From Angelakisella sp. (GTDB taxonomy: Bacteria; Bacillota; Clostridia; Oscillospirales; Ruminococcaceae): DNA of 15,159 nt. The translations under genes and the position numbers were made by a program. Below are positions 6,674-14,492 of this stretch, in pieces (position 1 is the stretch's first letter; each line of letters begins with the position of its first letter). The stretch spans positions 1 through 15,159 of the forward strand of contig JAHHTQ010000042.1 of assembly GCA_020024555.1 (NCBI GenBank), in the 5' to 3' direction. The notes under the pieces were generated by a model. That model saw nothing but the letters and a program-made list of their open reading frames with translations. It had not been told where the DNA came from and did no database searches.

Positions 6674-9600
6674 TTATTCGTATAATTTTGATAGTTTAAC
6701 TAGGTGTTCATACTTCTCTTTTGCATTAACCTCAGCTTGCGCAAATAGCTCTTTTGCTTTGTCTGGGAATGCTCTTTCAAGTGAAGTATAACGTACTTCG
6801 TTGTGGATAAATTCATCGTAGCTGCCTGTTGGAGCTTTTGAATCAAGTGTGAATGGGTTCTTACCGTCATCAGCAAGACGTGGGTCAAAGCGGAATGTAT
6901 GCCAGTAACCTGATGTAACTGCATTTTTCATTATTGTTTGAGCGCCAACAAGACCGCCTTTGATACCATGGTTGATACATGGAGCATAAGCGATGATTAG
7001 TGATGGACCATGGTAGCTTTCAGCCTCGTGGAATGCTTTTACGCATTGAGCATAGTCAGCGCCCATAGAAACTTGCGCTACATATACATAGCCATAGCTC
7101 ATTGCGATAGCGGCAAGGTCTTTCTTCTTAGTAACTTTACCGCCGGCAGCGAATTGTGCAACTGCGCCTGTTGGTGTAGCTTTTGAAGCTTGACCGCCTG
7201 TGTTTGAGTAAACCTCTGTGTCAAATACCAAAACGTTTACATCTTCGCCACTTGCAAGAACGTGGTCCAGACCGCCGAAACCGATGTCGTAAGCCCAACC
7301 GTCACCACCAAGTATCCAGTTGGATTTCTTAGCTAGGAATTCTTTGTCTTTTAGAATTTCGGCAACTTCCGGTTTGTCTTTGCATGTTGATAGTATTTCT
7401 ACTATCTTGTTTGTAGCGGCTTTGTTCGCTTTACCGTCATTATATGTTTCCATATAGTTATTGTATGCGTCTTTTAGTGTATCGCAACCGCAAGATTCAG
7501 CAACTTTACCAAGTTTTTCAGCAAGTGATTTTCTTAGTGTAGTTTGAGCTAGGTACATACCGTAACCGTACTCTGCGTTATCTTCAAATAGGCTGTTAGC
7601 CCATGCAGGACCGTGACCTTCTTTGTTCTTTGTATAAGGTGTGGCAGGAGCAGAACCACCCCAAATTGATGAACAACCTGTTGCATTGGCAATATACATT
7701 CTATCACCGAACAGTTGTGTCATTAGTTTAGCGTAAGGTGTTTCACCACAGCCTGCACAAGCGCCTGAGAATTCAAGAAGAGGTGTATGGAATTGGCTGC
7801 CTTTAACAGTTGTGTCTTTAAATTTCTCAGCAACTTCCGGTTTCTCGTCAATTTTTAGACCATAAGCGAAACCTTCTTGTTTTTCAAGTTGTGTATCAAG
7901 TGGTTTCATTACAAGAGCTTTTGTCTTAGCAGGACATACGTGCGCGCAAGAGCCACAGCCTGTACAGTCAAGAGCAGAAATTGTAATTGCAAATTTATGT
8001 CCTGGAACACCTGTCATATCTTTCATATCCATTGATTTAGGAGCATTTGCAGCTTCTTCTTCTGTCATAGCAACAGGGCGGATAACAGAGTGCGGACATA
8101 CAAGTGAACAGATATTACATTGGATACATGATGTTGGATCCCATTCAGGAACATCTACTGCGATACCACGTTTTTCAAATGCGGCAGAACCTTGTGGCAT
8201 ATGACCGTCTTCACGACCGTTGATGAATGTTGAAACAGGTAGGCTGTCACCTTTTTGCGCCGATACAGGAATTAGGATATCGTTTACGAAATCAACCAGT
8301 TCTTTATCTTCGCCACAAGCTTTGTTTAGCGCAAGTTCTCCGTCAGCGTTTGCCCATTCAGCAGGAACTTTTACTTCTACTATTCTTTGAGCGCCTAGGT
8401 CGATAGCGTCATGGTTCATTTTAACTATCTTCTCACCTTTTTTGCCGTAAGAAGCGGTAGCTGCCTCTTTCATATATTTGATAGCGTCAGCTTCCGGAAT
8501 AACTTTTGCAAGTGTAAAGAAAGCAGATTGCAAAACAGTATTGATACGTCCGCCAAGTCCTATTTCTTTACCGATAGCTATACCGTCTATTGTGTAGAAT
8601 TTAATGTGGTTTTTAGCGATAATTCTCTTTACAAAGCCAGGTAGGTTTTTATCAAGTTCCTCAGCATTCCATGAAGTATTTAGTAGGAATGTACCGCCCT
8701 CTTTAATGTCGGAAACCATATCATATTTATCTATATATGACGGGTTGTGACAAGCGACAAAGTCAGCTTTTGATACAAAGTATGTGGACTTAATTGGAGT
8801 ATGACCAAAACGTAGGTGAGAAATTGTTATACCGCCTGATTTTTTGGAGTCGTAGGCAAAATAACCTTGCGCATACATATCTGTATGGTCACCGATAATT
8901 TTGATTGAGTTTTTGTTAGCGCCAACAGTACCGTCAGAGCCAAGTCCCCAGAATTTACATGATGTTGTGCCTTCCGGTGTTGTATCGTGATTTTCTGTTT
9001 CTTCAAGTGATAGATAAGTAACGTCATCGTTAATACCTATTGTAAATTTCATTTTGCCAAGTTCAGCGGCATTTTTGTAAACTGCAAAGATTTGAGCAGG
9101 ATTTACGTCCTTTGAACCCAGTCCATATCTACCTGCAAGAACAGGAATATTGTTGAACTGACTACCTTTGATAGCAGCGCAAACATCTAGATATAGAGGT
9201 TCGCCAAGTGAACCCGGTTCTTTTGTTCTGTCAAGAACAGTAATTGTTTTAACAGAAGCGGGAATTTCAGCAAGTAGGTGTTTAGCTGAGAATGGACGGT
9301 ATAGACGAACTTTTAACAGACCGACTTTCTCGCCTTTTGCACGTTTATAGTCTATAACTTCTTCTATTGTGTCACAAGCAGAACCCATACATACGATAAT
9401 ATGTTCAGCGTCAGCCGCGCCGTAGTAGTTGAATAGCTTATAGTCTGTGCCAATTTTTTCGTTAACTTTGTTCATATATTCTTCAACTATTGCAGGTAGT
9501 CTGTCATAGAATGTGTTAGCTGCTTCACGCGCTTGGAAGAATATGTCAGGATTTTGGGCAGAACCACGTAGGATAGGACGTTCCGGATTTAGACATTTCT

Positions 9601-10216
9601 TACGGAAAGCGTTTACAGCGTCCATATCCAGCATTTCTTTTAAGTCTTCATAATCCCACATAGCAATTTTTTGGATTTCGTGTGATGTACGGAAACCGTC
9701 AAAGAAGTGTAGGAAAGGAACACTGCCTTTAATTGCTGATAGGTGAGCGACAGCGCCCAAATCCATAACTTCTTGTGGGTTTGTTGATGCAAGCATTGCA
9801 AAACCTGTTTGACGACAGGCATATATATCGGAGTGGTCACCGAAGATTGACAGAGCGTGCGCGGCGATTGCTCTTGCTGAACAGTGGATAACTGCCGGAA
9901 GAAGCTCACCAGCCATTTTGTACATATTTGGAATCATCAAAAGCAGACCTTGTGATGCTGTGTAGGTTGTTGTTAAAGCGCCTGCTGCAAGTGAACCGTG
10001 AACTGTACCGGCAGCGCCTGCCTCCGATTGCATTTCTACGACTCTTACGCGTTCGCCGAATACGTTTGTTTTTCCATCAGCAGACCATTTGTCTGTTACT
10101 TCTGCCATAACCGAAGAAGGAGTAATAGGATAGATAGCTGCTAGGTCTGTAAAAGCATAAGAAACATGAGCGGCAGCATTGTTACCGTCCATGGTTTTCA
10201 TTTTTCTTTTAACCAT
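6674..10216 (-). CDS. nifJ: Pyruvate:ferredoxin (flavodoxin) oxidoreductase
   Basis: This is a one-chain PFOR that oxidatively decarboxylates pyruvate to acetyl-CoA, CO2 and reduced ferredoxin in anaerobes. I chose the ATG at 10214-10216 (1180 aa, MVKRKMKTMDGNNAAAHVSYAF). AGGAGG lies at 10227-10232, and this matches usual NifJ starts; the open frame extends 41 codons further but that part is not PFOR-like. Domains in order are the N-terminal pyruvate/TPP domain with YPITPSS (29-35), the middle domains, and two ferredoxin-type 4Fe-4S sites (Cys 697, 700, 703, 707 and Cys 751, 754, 757, 761). The C-terminal TPP domain has GDGWAYDIGFGGLDHV (971-986) and the YSNTGGQ segment (1003-1009). Cys 820, 823, 848 and 1080 match the third cluster, proximal to the TPP. 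All cofactor residues are present. Confidence 0.98.
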   Translation of the reverse strand: MVKRKMKTMDGNNAAAHVSYAFTDLAAIYPITPSSVMAEVTDKWSADGKTNVFGERVRVVEMQSEAGAAGTVHGSLAAGALTTTYTASQGLLLMIPNMYKMAGELLPAVIHCSARAIAAHALSIFGDHSDIYACRQTGFAMLASTNPQEVMDLGAVAHLSAIKGSVPFLHFFDGFRTSHEIQKIAMWDYEDLKEMLDMDAVNAFRKKCLNPERPILRGSAQNPDIFFQAREAANTFYDRLPAIVEEYMNKVNEKIGTDYKLFNYYGAADAEHIIVCMGSACDTIEEVIDYKRAKGEKVGLLKVRLYRPFSAKHLLAEIPASVKTITVLDRTKEPGSLGEPLYLDVCAAIKGSQFNNIPVLAGRYGLGSKDVNPAQIFAVYKNAAELGKMKFTIGINDDVTYLSLEETENHDTTPEGTTSCKFWGLGSDGTVGANKNSIKIIGDHTDMYAQGYFAYDSKKSGGITISHLRFGHTPIKSTYFVSKADFVACHNPSYIDKYDMVSDIKEGGTFLLNTSWNAEELDKNLPGFVKRIIAKNHIKFYTIDGIAIGKEIGLGGRINTVLQSAFFTLAKVIPEADAIKYMKEAATASYGKKGEKIVKMNHDAIDLGAQRIVEVKVPAEWANADGELALNKACGEDKELVDFVNDILIPVSAQKGDSLPVSTFINGREDGHMPQGSAAFEKRGIAVDVPEWDPTSCIQCNICSLVCPHSVIRPVAMTEEEAANAPKSMDMKDMTGVPGHKFAITISALDCTGCGSCAHVCPAKTKALVMKPLDTQLEKQEGFAYGLKIDEKPEVAEKFKDTTVKGSQFHTPLLEFSGACAGCGETPYAKLMTQLFGDRMYIANATGCSSIWGGSAPATPYTKNKEGHGPAWANSLFEDNAEYGYGMYLAQTTLRKSLAEKLGKVAESCGCDTLKDAYNNYMETYNDGKANKAATNKIVEILSTCKDKPEVAEILKDKEFLAKKSNWILGGDGWAYDIGFGGLDHVLASGEDVNVLVFDTEVYSNTGGQASKATPTGAVAQFAAGGKVTKKKDLAAIAMSYGYVYVAQVSMGADYAQCVKAFHEAESYHGPSLIIAYAPCINHGIKGGLVGAQTIMKNAVTSGYWHTFRFDPRLADDGKNPFTLDSKAPTGSYDEFIHNEVRYTSLERAFPDKAKELFAQAEVNAKEKYEHLVKLSKLYE

Positions 10217-10480
10217 AATTATAATACCTCCTGTTATTTTCATATATTTGTGATAACCTGTACTGATTTTTATAATAAATACAAATGTTATAATAAAAAA
10301 ATCGCTAATATTTGTATTACTGTACAGATTTAACCTCAACAGTTTAATTTTAACACGTTTTATTGGCTATGTAAATAGATACTATGTGAATAATGCTAGG
10401 CATTTTTAACAAATTTCAATATTAACCTTAAACAAAGTATATATAGCCTATATAACATTCGTTAGATTATAGTTTTTTGT
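10217..10480. other. Intergenic region nifJ-galM
   Basis: This 264-bp AT-rich stretch contains the nifJ ribosome binding site (10227-10232). A weak minus-strand promoter candidate is TTGAAA with CATTAT at 18 bp spacing, around 10390-10420. A short palindrome, ATATAGCCTATAT, lies near 10442-10454 downstream of the galM stop. I see no clear terminator after galM and no coding sequence. Confidence 0.4.
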
Positions 10481-11524
10481 CTATTTTACATTAAATTTAT
10501 ACAGTGTTTCGTGGTGATATTTATCAGCTTTTAATAAAATAGGTTTTGGAAAATGAGGTATTTCCATACTGTTTGGGAATCCTTGTGTCTCCAAGCAAAA
10601 ACCATAATTTTCTTTGTATTCCGTGCCGTTTTTACCTGTTCTTTTGCTGATAAAATTACCTGTATAGAGTTGTACTCCTATTTGTGTTGTGTATGCGTTT
10701 AGTTCTATGCCTGTTTTTTCACTGTATGCAGTTGCAAAATGTTTCAGTCCTGTTCCCTCTGATAAAATAAAGTTGTGGTCATAGCCACCCACGTTTTTTA
10801 GTTGTTCATAGTCTTTATTTATATCTTCACCTATTTTTTTTGATTTGCGAAAATCCATCGGTGTATTTGCCACATCTGTAATTACTCCTGTCGGTAAACA
10901 TTCAGCGCTGTTTTCTGTAAATTTATCAGCGTTTAGCATTAGGTATTGTGAAAGAATGTCGCCCTGTCCGTCAAGATTAAAATAGCTGTGATTTGTCATA
11001 TTGATTATTGTATCGTTGTCTGCTGTCGCATCATATTTTATATACAGCTCTCCGTTATCGGTAAAGGTGTAGGTTACTGTGACGTTTAGGTTTGCGGGAT
11101 ACCCCTCATCGCCGTCGGGTGAAAGATGTTCAAAGATAATTGTATTGTCATCTGTACTTTTTTCTTTCCAAACAACCTTGTCAAAGCCTACCCAACCACC
11201 GTGCAAATGGTTGTTTCCGTTATTTTTTGCCAAAGTATAGGTTTTGTTATTCAGTGTAAACTCTGCTCCGCCCAGTCGGTTTGCATATCTGCCGATAACA
11301 GCGCCGAAATATGTGTCGTATTTTTCTTCGTATTCCTGTATTGTGTCATAGCCAAGCACAACATCGGTAAAGGAATCTGTATTATTTTTGACATTTAAAC
11401 ATCTGATAATACAGCCATAGTCCAAAATTTTTATGCTCTCATTTTCTTTGTTGGTTATGGTATATTCTGTTACTGTTTCGCCTCTTTTGGTTTTACCGAA
11501 TATTTTTTTACTAATCATTTTCAT
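10481..11524 (-). CDS. galM: Aldose 1-epimerase (galactose mutarotase)
   Basis: This 347-aa enzyme interconverts alpha and beta anomers of aldoses, feeding the Leloir pathway. Family motifs are clear: GAVIGRYANRLGGAEF (74-89), NNHLHGG with H106 (104-110), TNHSYFNLDGQGD with H179 (177-189), GGYDHNF, and the catalytic base E312 in CLETQGFPNS. H106, H179 and E312 correspond to the catalytic residues known for Lactococcus GalM. The first ATG (11522-11524) is only 4 nt from AGGAG (11529-11533). The third codon is also ATG and sits 10 nt from it, so the real start may be 11518. A terminator for the upstream gene lies only about 14 bp before this ribosome binding site, so no independent promoter fits in the gap. 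No other galactose genes are in the window. Confidence 0.94.
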   Translation of the reverse strand: MKMISKKIFGKTKRGETVTEYTITNKENESIKILDYGCIIRCLNVKNNTDSFTDVVLGYDTIQEYEEKYDTYFGAVIGRYANRLGGAEFTLNNKTYTLAKNNGNNHLHGGWVGFDKVVWKEKSTDDNTIIFEHLSPDGDEGYPANLNVTVTYTFTDNGELYIKYDATADNDTIINMTNHSYFNLDGQGDILSQYLMLNADKFTENSAECLPTGVITDVANTPMDFRKSKKIGEDINKDYEQLKNVGGYDHNFILSEGTGLKHFATAYSEKTGIELNAYTTQIGVQLYTGNFISKRTGKNGTEYKENYGFCLETQGFPNSMEIPHFPKPILLKADKYHHETLYKFNVK

Positions 11525-11547
11525 AAAGCTCCTTTTTGTTTTTGTAT

Positions 11548-11581
11548 AAAAAAATCCCCCACCTCGGAGAAAGGTAGGGGG
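11548..11581 (-). terminator. Terminator of secreted-protein gene copy A, just before galM
   Basis: TCCCCCACCT (11555-11564) pairs with AGGTAGGGGGA (11571 to 11581) with one bulged A. On the minus strand it is followed by seven T (plus-strand A548-554 of this kilobase). It lies about 45 bp after the stop codon at 11626 and about 14 bp before the galM ribosome binding site. Confidence 0.9.
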
Positions 11582-11625
11582 ATAATTATTTAGTCATTAA
11601 ACTATAATTAACTATTAAGAATTAA

Positions 11626-12801
11626 TTATTTAACGATAGCTGAAGCAACGTTAACGTTTAGACCTGTTGATGGGTTGCCTGATGTTGAGTTACCGCCGGC
11701 AGCAACACCTTTAAGAGCGATGTCTGAGATTAGGTATGTTGTTGATTTGTTGATCTTGCCTTCCCATACGTAGTCAGCGTCGTTCCATTTTAGGTTAGCT
11801 GGAGCTAGTTTGCCGTTATCTACTGTGTAGATTTTTAGATCTTTTGATTCTACATCGTTGATGTATTCTGGGTTTAGACGGATTGAGAAGTTTGTTGAGA
11901 AACCTTCCATAACTACTGTTAGAGGCTCGATTGTAGCATCTTCGTTAGCTATGATAACTTTCTTAGTTGAATCGTCTAGTTCACCAGGTAGGTTGAATTT
12001 AACTCTGTCACCAACATAGATACGGCCTTGTAGGCTCTCGATGATTTCACCGCTGTATTCAACGTCAGCTCTGTACATATCTGGATCAGATTTTGATTTT
12101 TCAATTTTGAAGAAATCGCCTGATGGCTCTAGATCGTATTCACCAACTGGTACTTTTACATCTTTTGTACCAACAACGATGTAGTTGTCTCTGTTTGTGT
12201 CAGATGAGAAAGGAACTGTTAGTTTACCCTCGTCATCTGCTCTATAGAAGAATTTTTCACCGATGTTGAATGTGAATTCTTGACCGCTTCTCATTGTCTT
12301 TGTTTCGCCGTCGAAATCATATAGAGTTCTTCTGCTTCTTACTTTTAGTTCGTTAAGAACAACGTTTGGACGGTCTTCTTTTGGGTTTGTAACGTCTTTG
12401 AATGACATTACAAGCATACCTTTACCGTCAAACTCAAATTTGTCTAGAAGTTCTTGACCTCTTGAGAATTTGTATCTAACTGAGAAGTTGTCAGCTGTAA
12501 AGTCAAAAGCGTTGATGTTGTAGTTGAATTCTTCTGCTAGTTTTTTAAGGTCTTTGTCTTCAGTAACATCTAGTTTAAGAGCTGCTTCCTCAAGTTGATC
12601 AAGGTTGCTTGAACCCAATGACAATACGCCTTTGTATTCGTTGTCACCTTTTTTCTTTGTAACTGATTGTGTGAAGTCTTCCATTCTAACACCGATTTTG
12701 CTACCGTTTTTAAATTGTTCAGGTGCTAGTCTTAGTGTTGCAGCCATAGCTGTTGTTGAAAGCATAGCAGCTGCTAGAACTAGTGAAAGTGATTTTTTCA
12801 T
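11626..12801 (-). CDS. Secreted protein of unknown family, tandem copy A (NPSTG tail)
   Basis: The product has 391 aa. Residues 1-20 are a Sec signal peptide: K2-K3, a hydrophobic core, and a TAMA cleavage site before A21. I do not recognise the mature protein. It has no Cys, no membrane helix and no SLH or other wall-binding repeat that I can see. It is about 80% identical to copy B over residues 90-180 (18 differences in 90, counted by eye), and again high from about 249 to 365. Conserved blocks include FDFTADNFSVRYKFS, EDRPNVVLNEL, RSRRTLYDFDGETKTMRSG and ATIEPLTVVMEGF. A KSTTYLISDIALKG block and a short Gly/Ser linker precede NPSTG (376-380), and the chain ends LNVNVASAIVK. The gene has its own promoter and terminator. 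The strong ribosome binding site (GGAGG, 10 nt) and 5' mRNA hairpin suggest an abundant surface or secreted product. Confidence 0.85.
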   Translation of the reverse strand: MKKSLSLVLAAAMLSTTAMAATLRLAPEQFKNGSKIGVRMEDFTQSVTKKKGDNEYKGVLSLGSSNLDQLEEAALKLDVTEDKDLKKLAEEFNYNINAFDFTADNFSVRYKFSRGQELLDKFEFDGKGMLVMSFKDVTNPKEDRPNVVLNELKVRSRRTLYDFDGETKTMRSGQEFTFNIGEKFFYRADDEGKLTVPFSSDTNRDNYIVVGTKDVKVPVGEYDLEPSGDFFKIEKSKSDPDMYRADVEYSGEIIESLQGRIYVGDRVKFNLPGELDDSTKKVIIANEDATIEPLTVVMEGFSTNFSIRLNPEYINDVESKDLKIYTVDNGKLAPANLKWNDADYVWEGKINKSTTYLISDIALKGVAAGGNSTSGNPSTGLNVNVASAIVK

Positions 12802-12850
12802 TGTCTATTTTCCTCCATAAATAAATTTTTAGTAAAATAATAATAACATG

Positions 12851-12876
12851 AACAGATTTATCTCCGCTCATCTGTT
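12851..12876 (-). promoter_or_regulatory. 5'-terminal hairpin of the copy A mRNA
   Basis: AACAGAT (12851-12857) pairs with ATCTGTT (12870-12876). With transcription starting near 12880, the stem would sit a few nucleotides from the mRNA 5' end, an arrangement known to protect stable mRNAs such as ompA from decay. Copy B has an unrelated sequence with an equivalent stem in the same place. Confidence 0.5.
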
Positions 12877-12886
12877 TTACGATATT

Positions 12887-12915
12887 ATATTACAACACTT
12901 GTCACCCGTTGTCAA
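12887..12915 (-). promoter_or_regulatory. Promoter of copy A, with inverted TTACAA/TTGTCA boxes
   Basis: On the minus strand a perfect TTGACA (12910-12915) is followed at 17 bp by TAATAT (12887-12892). A TATAAT three bases further on gives 20-bp spacing. TTACAA (12890-12895), CAC, TTGTCA (12899-12904) form an inverted pair that overlaps the -10 and spacer, where a repressor or activator could sit. Confidence 0.75.
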
Positions 12916-13121
12916 TACTTTATTGAAAAAAACTTTTATTTTCGTAATAACATAGAAGTTATTTGATATTATTTTAAGTATATTACTAAAAAACAGCTTT
13001 AATTATTACAAATCAGTTACAAAATAATTGCAAGCTTGTCTTTTGTTATATTGAATTTTTTTGTTTATATACTTTGATTGGTTTGTAATTTTATGAATAC
13101 ACATAATATATTATCTATAAA
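12916..13121. promoter_or_regulatory. Intergenic region with an 11-bp-phased TTACAA array (copy A)
   Basis: TTACAA (13006-13011), TTACAA (13017-13022) and TTGCAA (13028-13033) are spaced exactly 11 bp apart, about 90-120 bp upstream of the copy A -35. The same three-box array with the same phase lies upstream of copy B. The rest of this 206-bp stretch is AT-rich and shows no gene. Confidence 0.6.
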
Positions 13122-13154
13122 AAAGTCCCCTGCCTTTTTTTGAAAGGTAGGGGA
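13122..13154 (-). terminator. Terminator of secreted-protein gene copy B
   Basis: Positions 13126-13137 and 13143-13154 form a 12-bp stem with one G-U pair. On the minus strand it is followed, after C, by a run of T (plus-strand As ending at 13124). The stem is 28 bp after the stop codon of the gene. Confidence 0.9.
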
Positions 13155-13181
13155 AAATATTACGCTATGATATAATTTTAA

Positions 13182-14372
13182 TTATTTGATTACAGCTGAA
13201 ACAACATTAACATTTACACCTGTGCTTGGGTTGTAACTGTTTTGTGTGTTTGAGCTGCCGCCGGCAGGAGTACCTTTAAGAGCGATATCTGAAATTAGGT
13301 ATGTTGTTGATTTGTTGATTTTGCCTTCCCATACATAGTCGTTTTTATTCCATTTTAGACCGGACGGAGCAATTTTTCCGTTTTCTATTGTGTATATTTT
13401 TAGGTTTTCGGACTCAACATCACCGATATATTCAGGATTTAGACGAATTGTAAAGCTGTTTGAGAAACCTTCCAATACAATTTGAACAGGTTCTATTGTA
13501 GCATCGTCATTTGCTCTGATAACTTTTCTTACATCGTCAGTTAAATCTTGTGGTAAGTCAAATTTAACTACATCACCAACATAAATACGACCGCTCAGTC
13601 TGTCAATGATGTCGCCGCTGTATTCAACGTCCATTTTGTAAACGTCTTCGCTGCCGCTTATCTTTTTAAGTTTGTATTTTCTGTCCTCAGGATAGAAATT
13701 GTATTGATCAAGTTCAGTAGCTTCATCTGATGAACCAACAACTATAAAGTTCTTCTGTGAAGTATTGAATGAATATGGTGTATCCTCGTTCAGAGTACCG
13801 TCTTCAAGAACTTCATAGAAATAGTTGTCACGTACATTGAAATGGAATTCCTGACCGCTTCTCATTGTTTTTGTTTTGCCGTCAAATTCATAAAGAGTTC
13901 TTCTGCTTCTTACTGACAACTCTTGAAGAACAACGTTTGGACGGTCTTCGTGTGGGTTTGAAGCGTTTTTGAATGACATCAGCAAATCACCTTTGCCGTC
14001 AAACTCAAATTTATTCAAAAGATTTTGACCTTTTGAGAATTTGTATCTAACTGAGAAGTTTTCTTCTGTAAAATCAAAAGTGTTGATATTGTAGTTAAAT
14101 TCTTCGATTAGTTTTTTTCTTGCAGCATCGTCATATTTAAGCTCATCTGCCATTTTGTCAGCTTCATCTCTGTTTGTTACACCCAGTTTAAAAGTTTGGG
14201 TTGAAGTTCCCTTGTCGCTCTTTCTGGTAACTCGTTGTGAAAAGTCTTCCATTTTTACAGCGATTTTTTGTCCGTTGGAGATTTTTATTGCTCCGCTTTC
14301 TTTTGTTATTTCAGCCATAGCTGTTGTTGAAAGCATAGCAACAGCCATTGCCAATGCAAGTGTTTTTTTCAT
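13182..14372 (-). CDS. Secreted protein of unknown family, tandem copy B (NPSTG tail)
   Basis: This 396-aa paralogue of copy A (11626-12801) has a matching 20-residue Sec signal peptide ending TAMA. The mature part lacks Cys and membrane helices. The region around residues 20-85 and the segment around 180-250 are the most diverged. The blocks FSVRYKFS, EDRPNVVLQEL, RSRRTLYEFDG, YSGDIIDRLSGRIYVGD and INKSTTYLISDIALKG are nearly unchanged. After a Gly/Ser/Asn linker the tail reads NPSTG then VNVNVVSAVIK, the same design as copy A. GGAGG lies 10 nt before the ATG at 14370-14372. It has its own promoter (14457-14486) and terminator (13122-13154), so the two copies can be regulated separately. The function is not known; structural or surface-layer-like roles fit the export signal and apparent strong expression but are only inference. 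Confidence 0.85.
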   Translation of the reverse strand: MKKTLALAMAVAMLSTTAMAEITKESGAIKISNGQKIAVKMEDFSQRVTRKSDKGTSTQTFKLGVTNRDEADKMADELKYDDAARKKLIEEFNYNINTFDFTEENFSVRYKFSKGQNLLNKFEFDGKGDLLMSFKNASNPHEDRPNVVLQELSVRSRRTLYEFDGKTKTMRSGQEFHFNVRDNYFYEVLEDGTLNEDTPYSFNTSQKNFIVVGSSDEATELDQYNFYPEDRKYKLKKISGSEDVYKMDVEYSGDIIDRLSGRIYVGDVVKFDLPQDLTDDVRKVIRANDDATIEPVQIVLEGFSNSFTIRLNPEYIGDVESENLKIYTIENGKIAPSGLKWNKNDYVWEGKINKSTTYLISDIALKGTPAGGSSNTQNSYNPSTGVNVNVVSAVIK

Positions 14373-14418
14373 TGTTACTTATCCTCCGTATATCTTAATA
14401 TTTTAAACAATAATTTTT

Positions 14419-14442
14419 GACAATATGTTTTGGTACATTGTC
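14419..14442 (-). promoter_or_regulatory. 5'-terminal hairpin of the copy B mRNA
   Basis: GACAAT (14419-14424) pairs with ATTGTC (14437-14442), and the stem would begin about 8 nt after the likely transcription start near 14450. It is in the same position as the stem at 12851-12876 of copy A although the sequences differ. Confidence 0.45.
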
Positions 14443-14456
14443 TTTTATCTATTATT

Positions 14457-14486
14457 ATATTACAACTATTGTAACCTTTTTGTCAA
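14457..14486 (-). promoter_or_regulatory. Promoter of copy B with inverted TTACAA-N3-TTGTAA site
   Basis: On the minus strand a perfect TTGACA (14481-14486) is followed at 18 bp by TAATAT (14457-14462). Between them lies a perfect inverted repeat TTACAA-CTA-TTGTAA (14460-14474) that overlaps the -10. The position corresponds to the boxes in promoter A, and the sequence agrees with them except at one base. Confidence 0.75.
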
Positions 14487-14492
14487 TACTTT

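Noticed and set aside
10217..10339. Open-frame extension adding 41 residues to the NifJ N-terminus
   Set aside because: The ribosome binding site AGGAGG (10227-10232) lies inside it, NifJ homology begins after it, and the extra residues are low-complexity hydrophobic.
14460..14474. CopY/BlaI-type operator (TACAnnTGTA) or Fur/PerR box
   Set aside because: The half-sites are separated by the wrong distance for TACAnnTGTA and do not match Fur, PerR, Zur or Rex consensus sequences, so the regulator is left unnamed.
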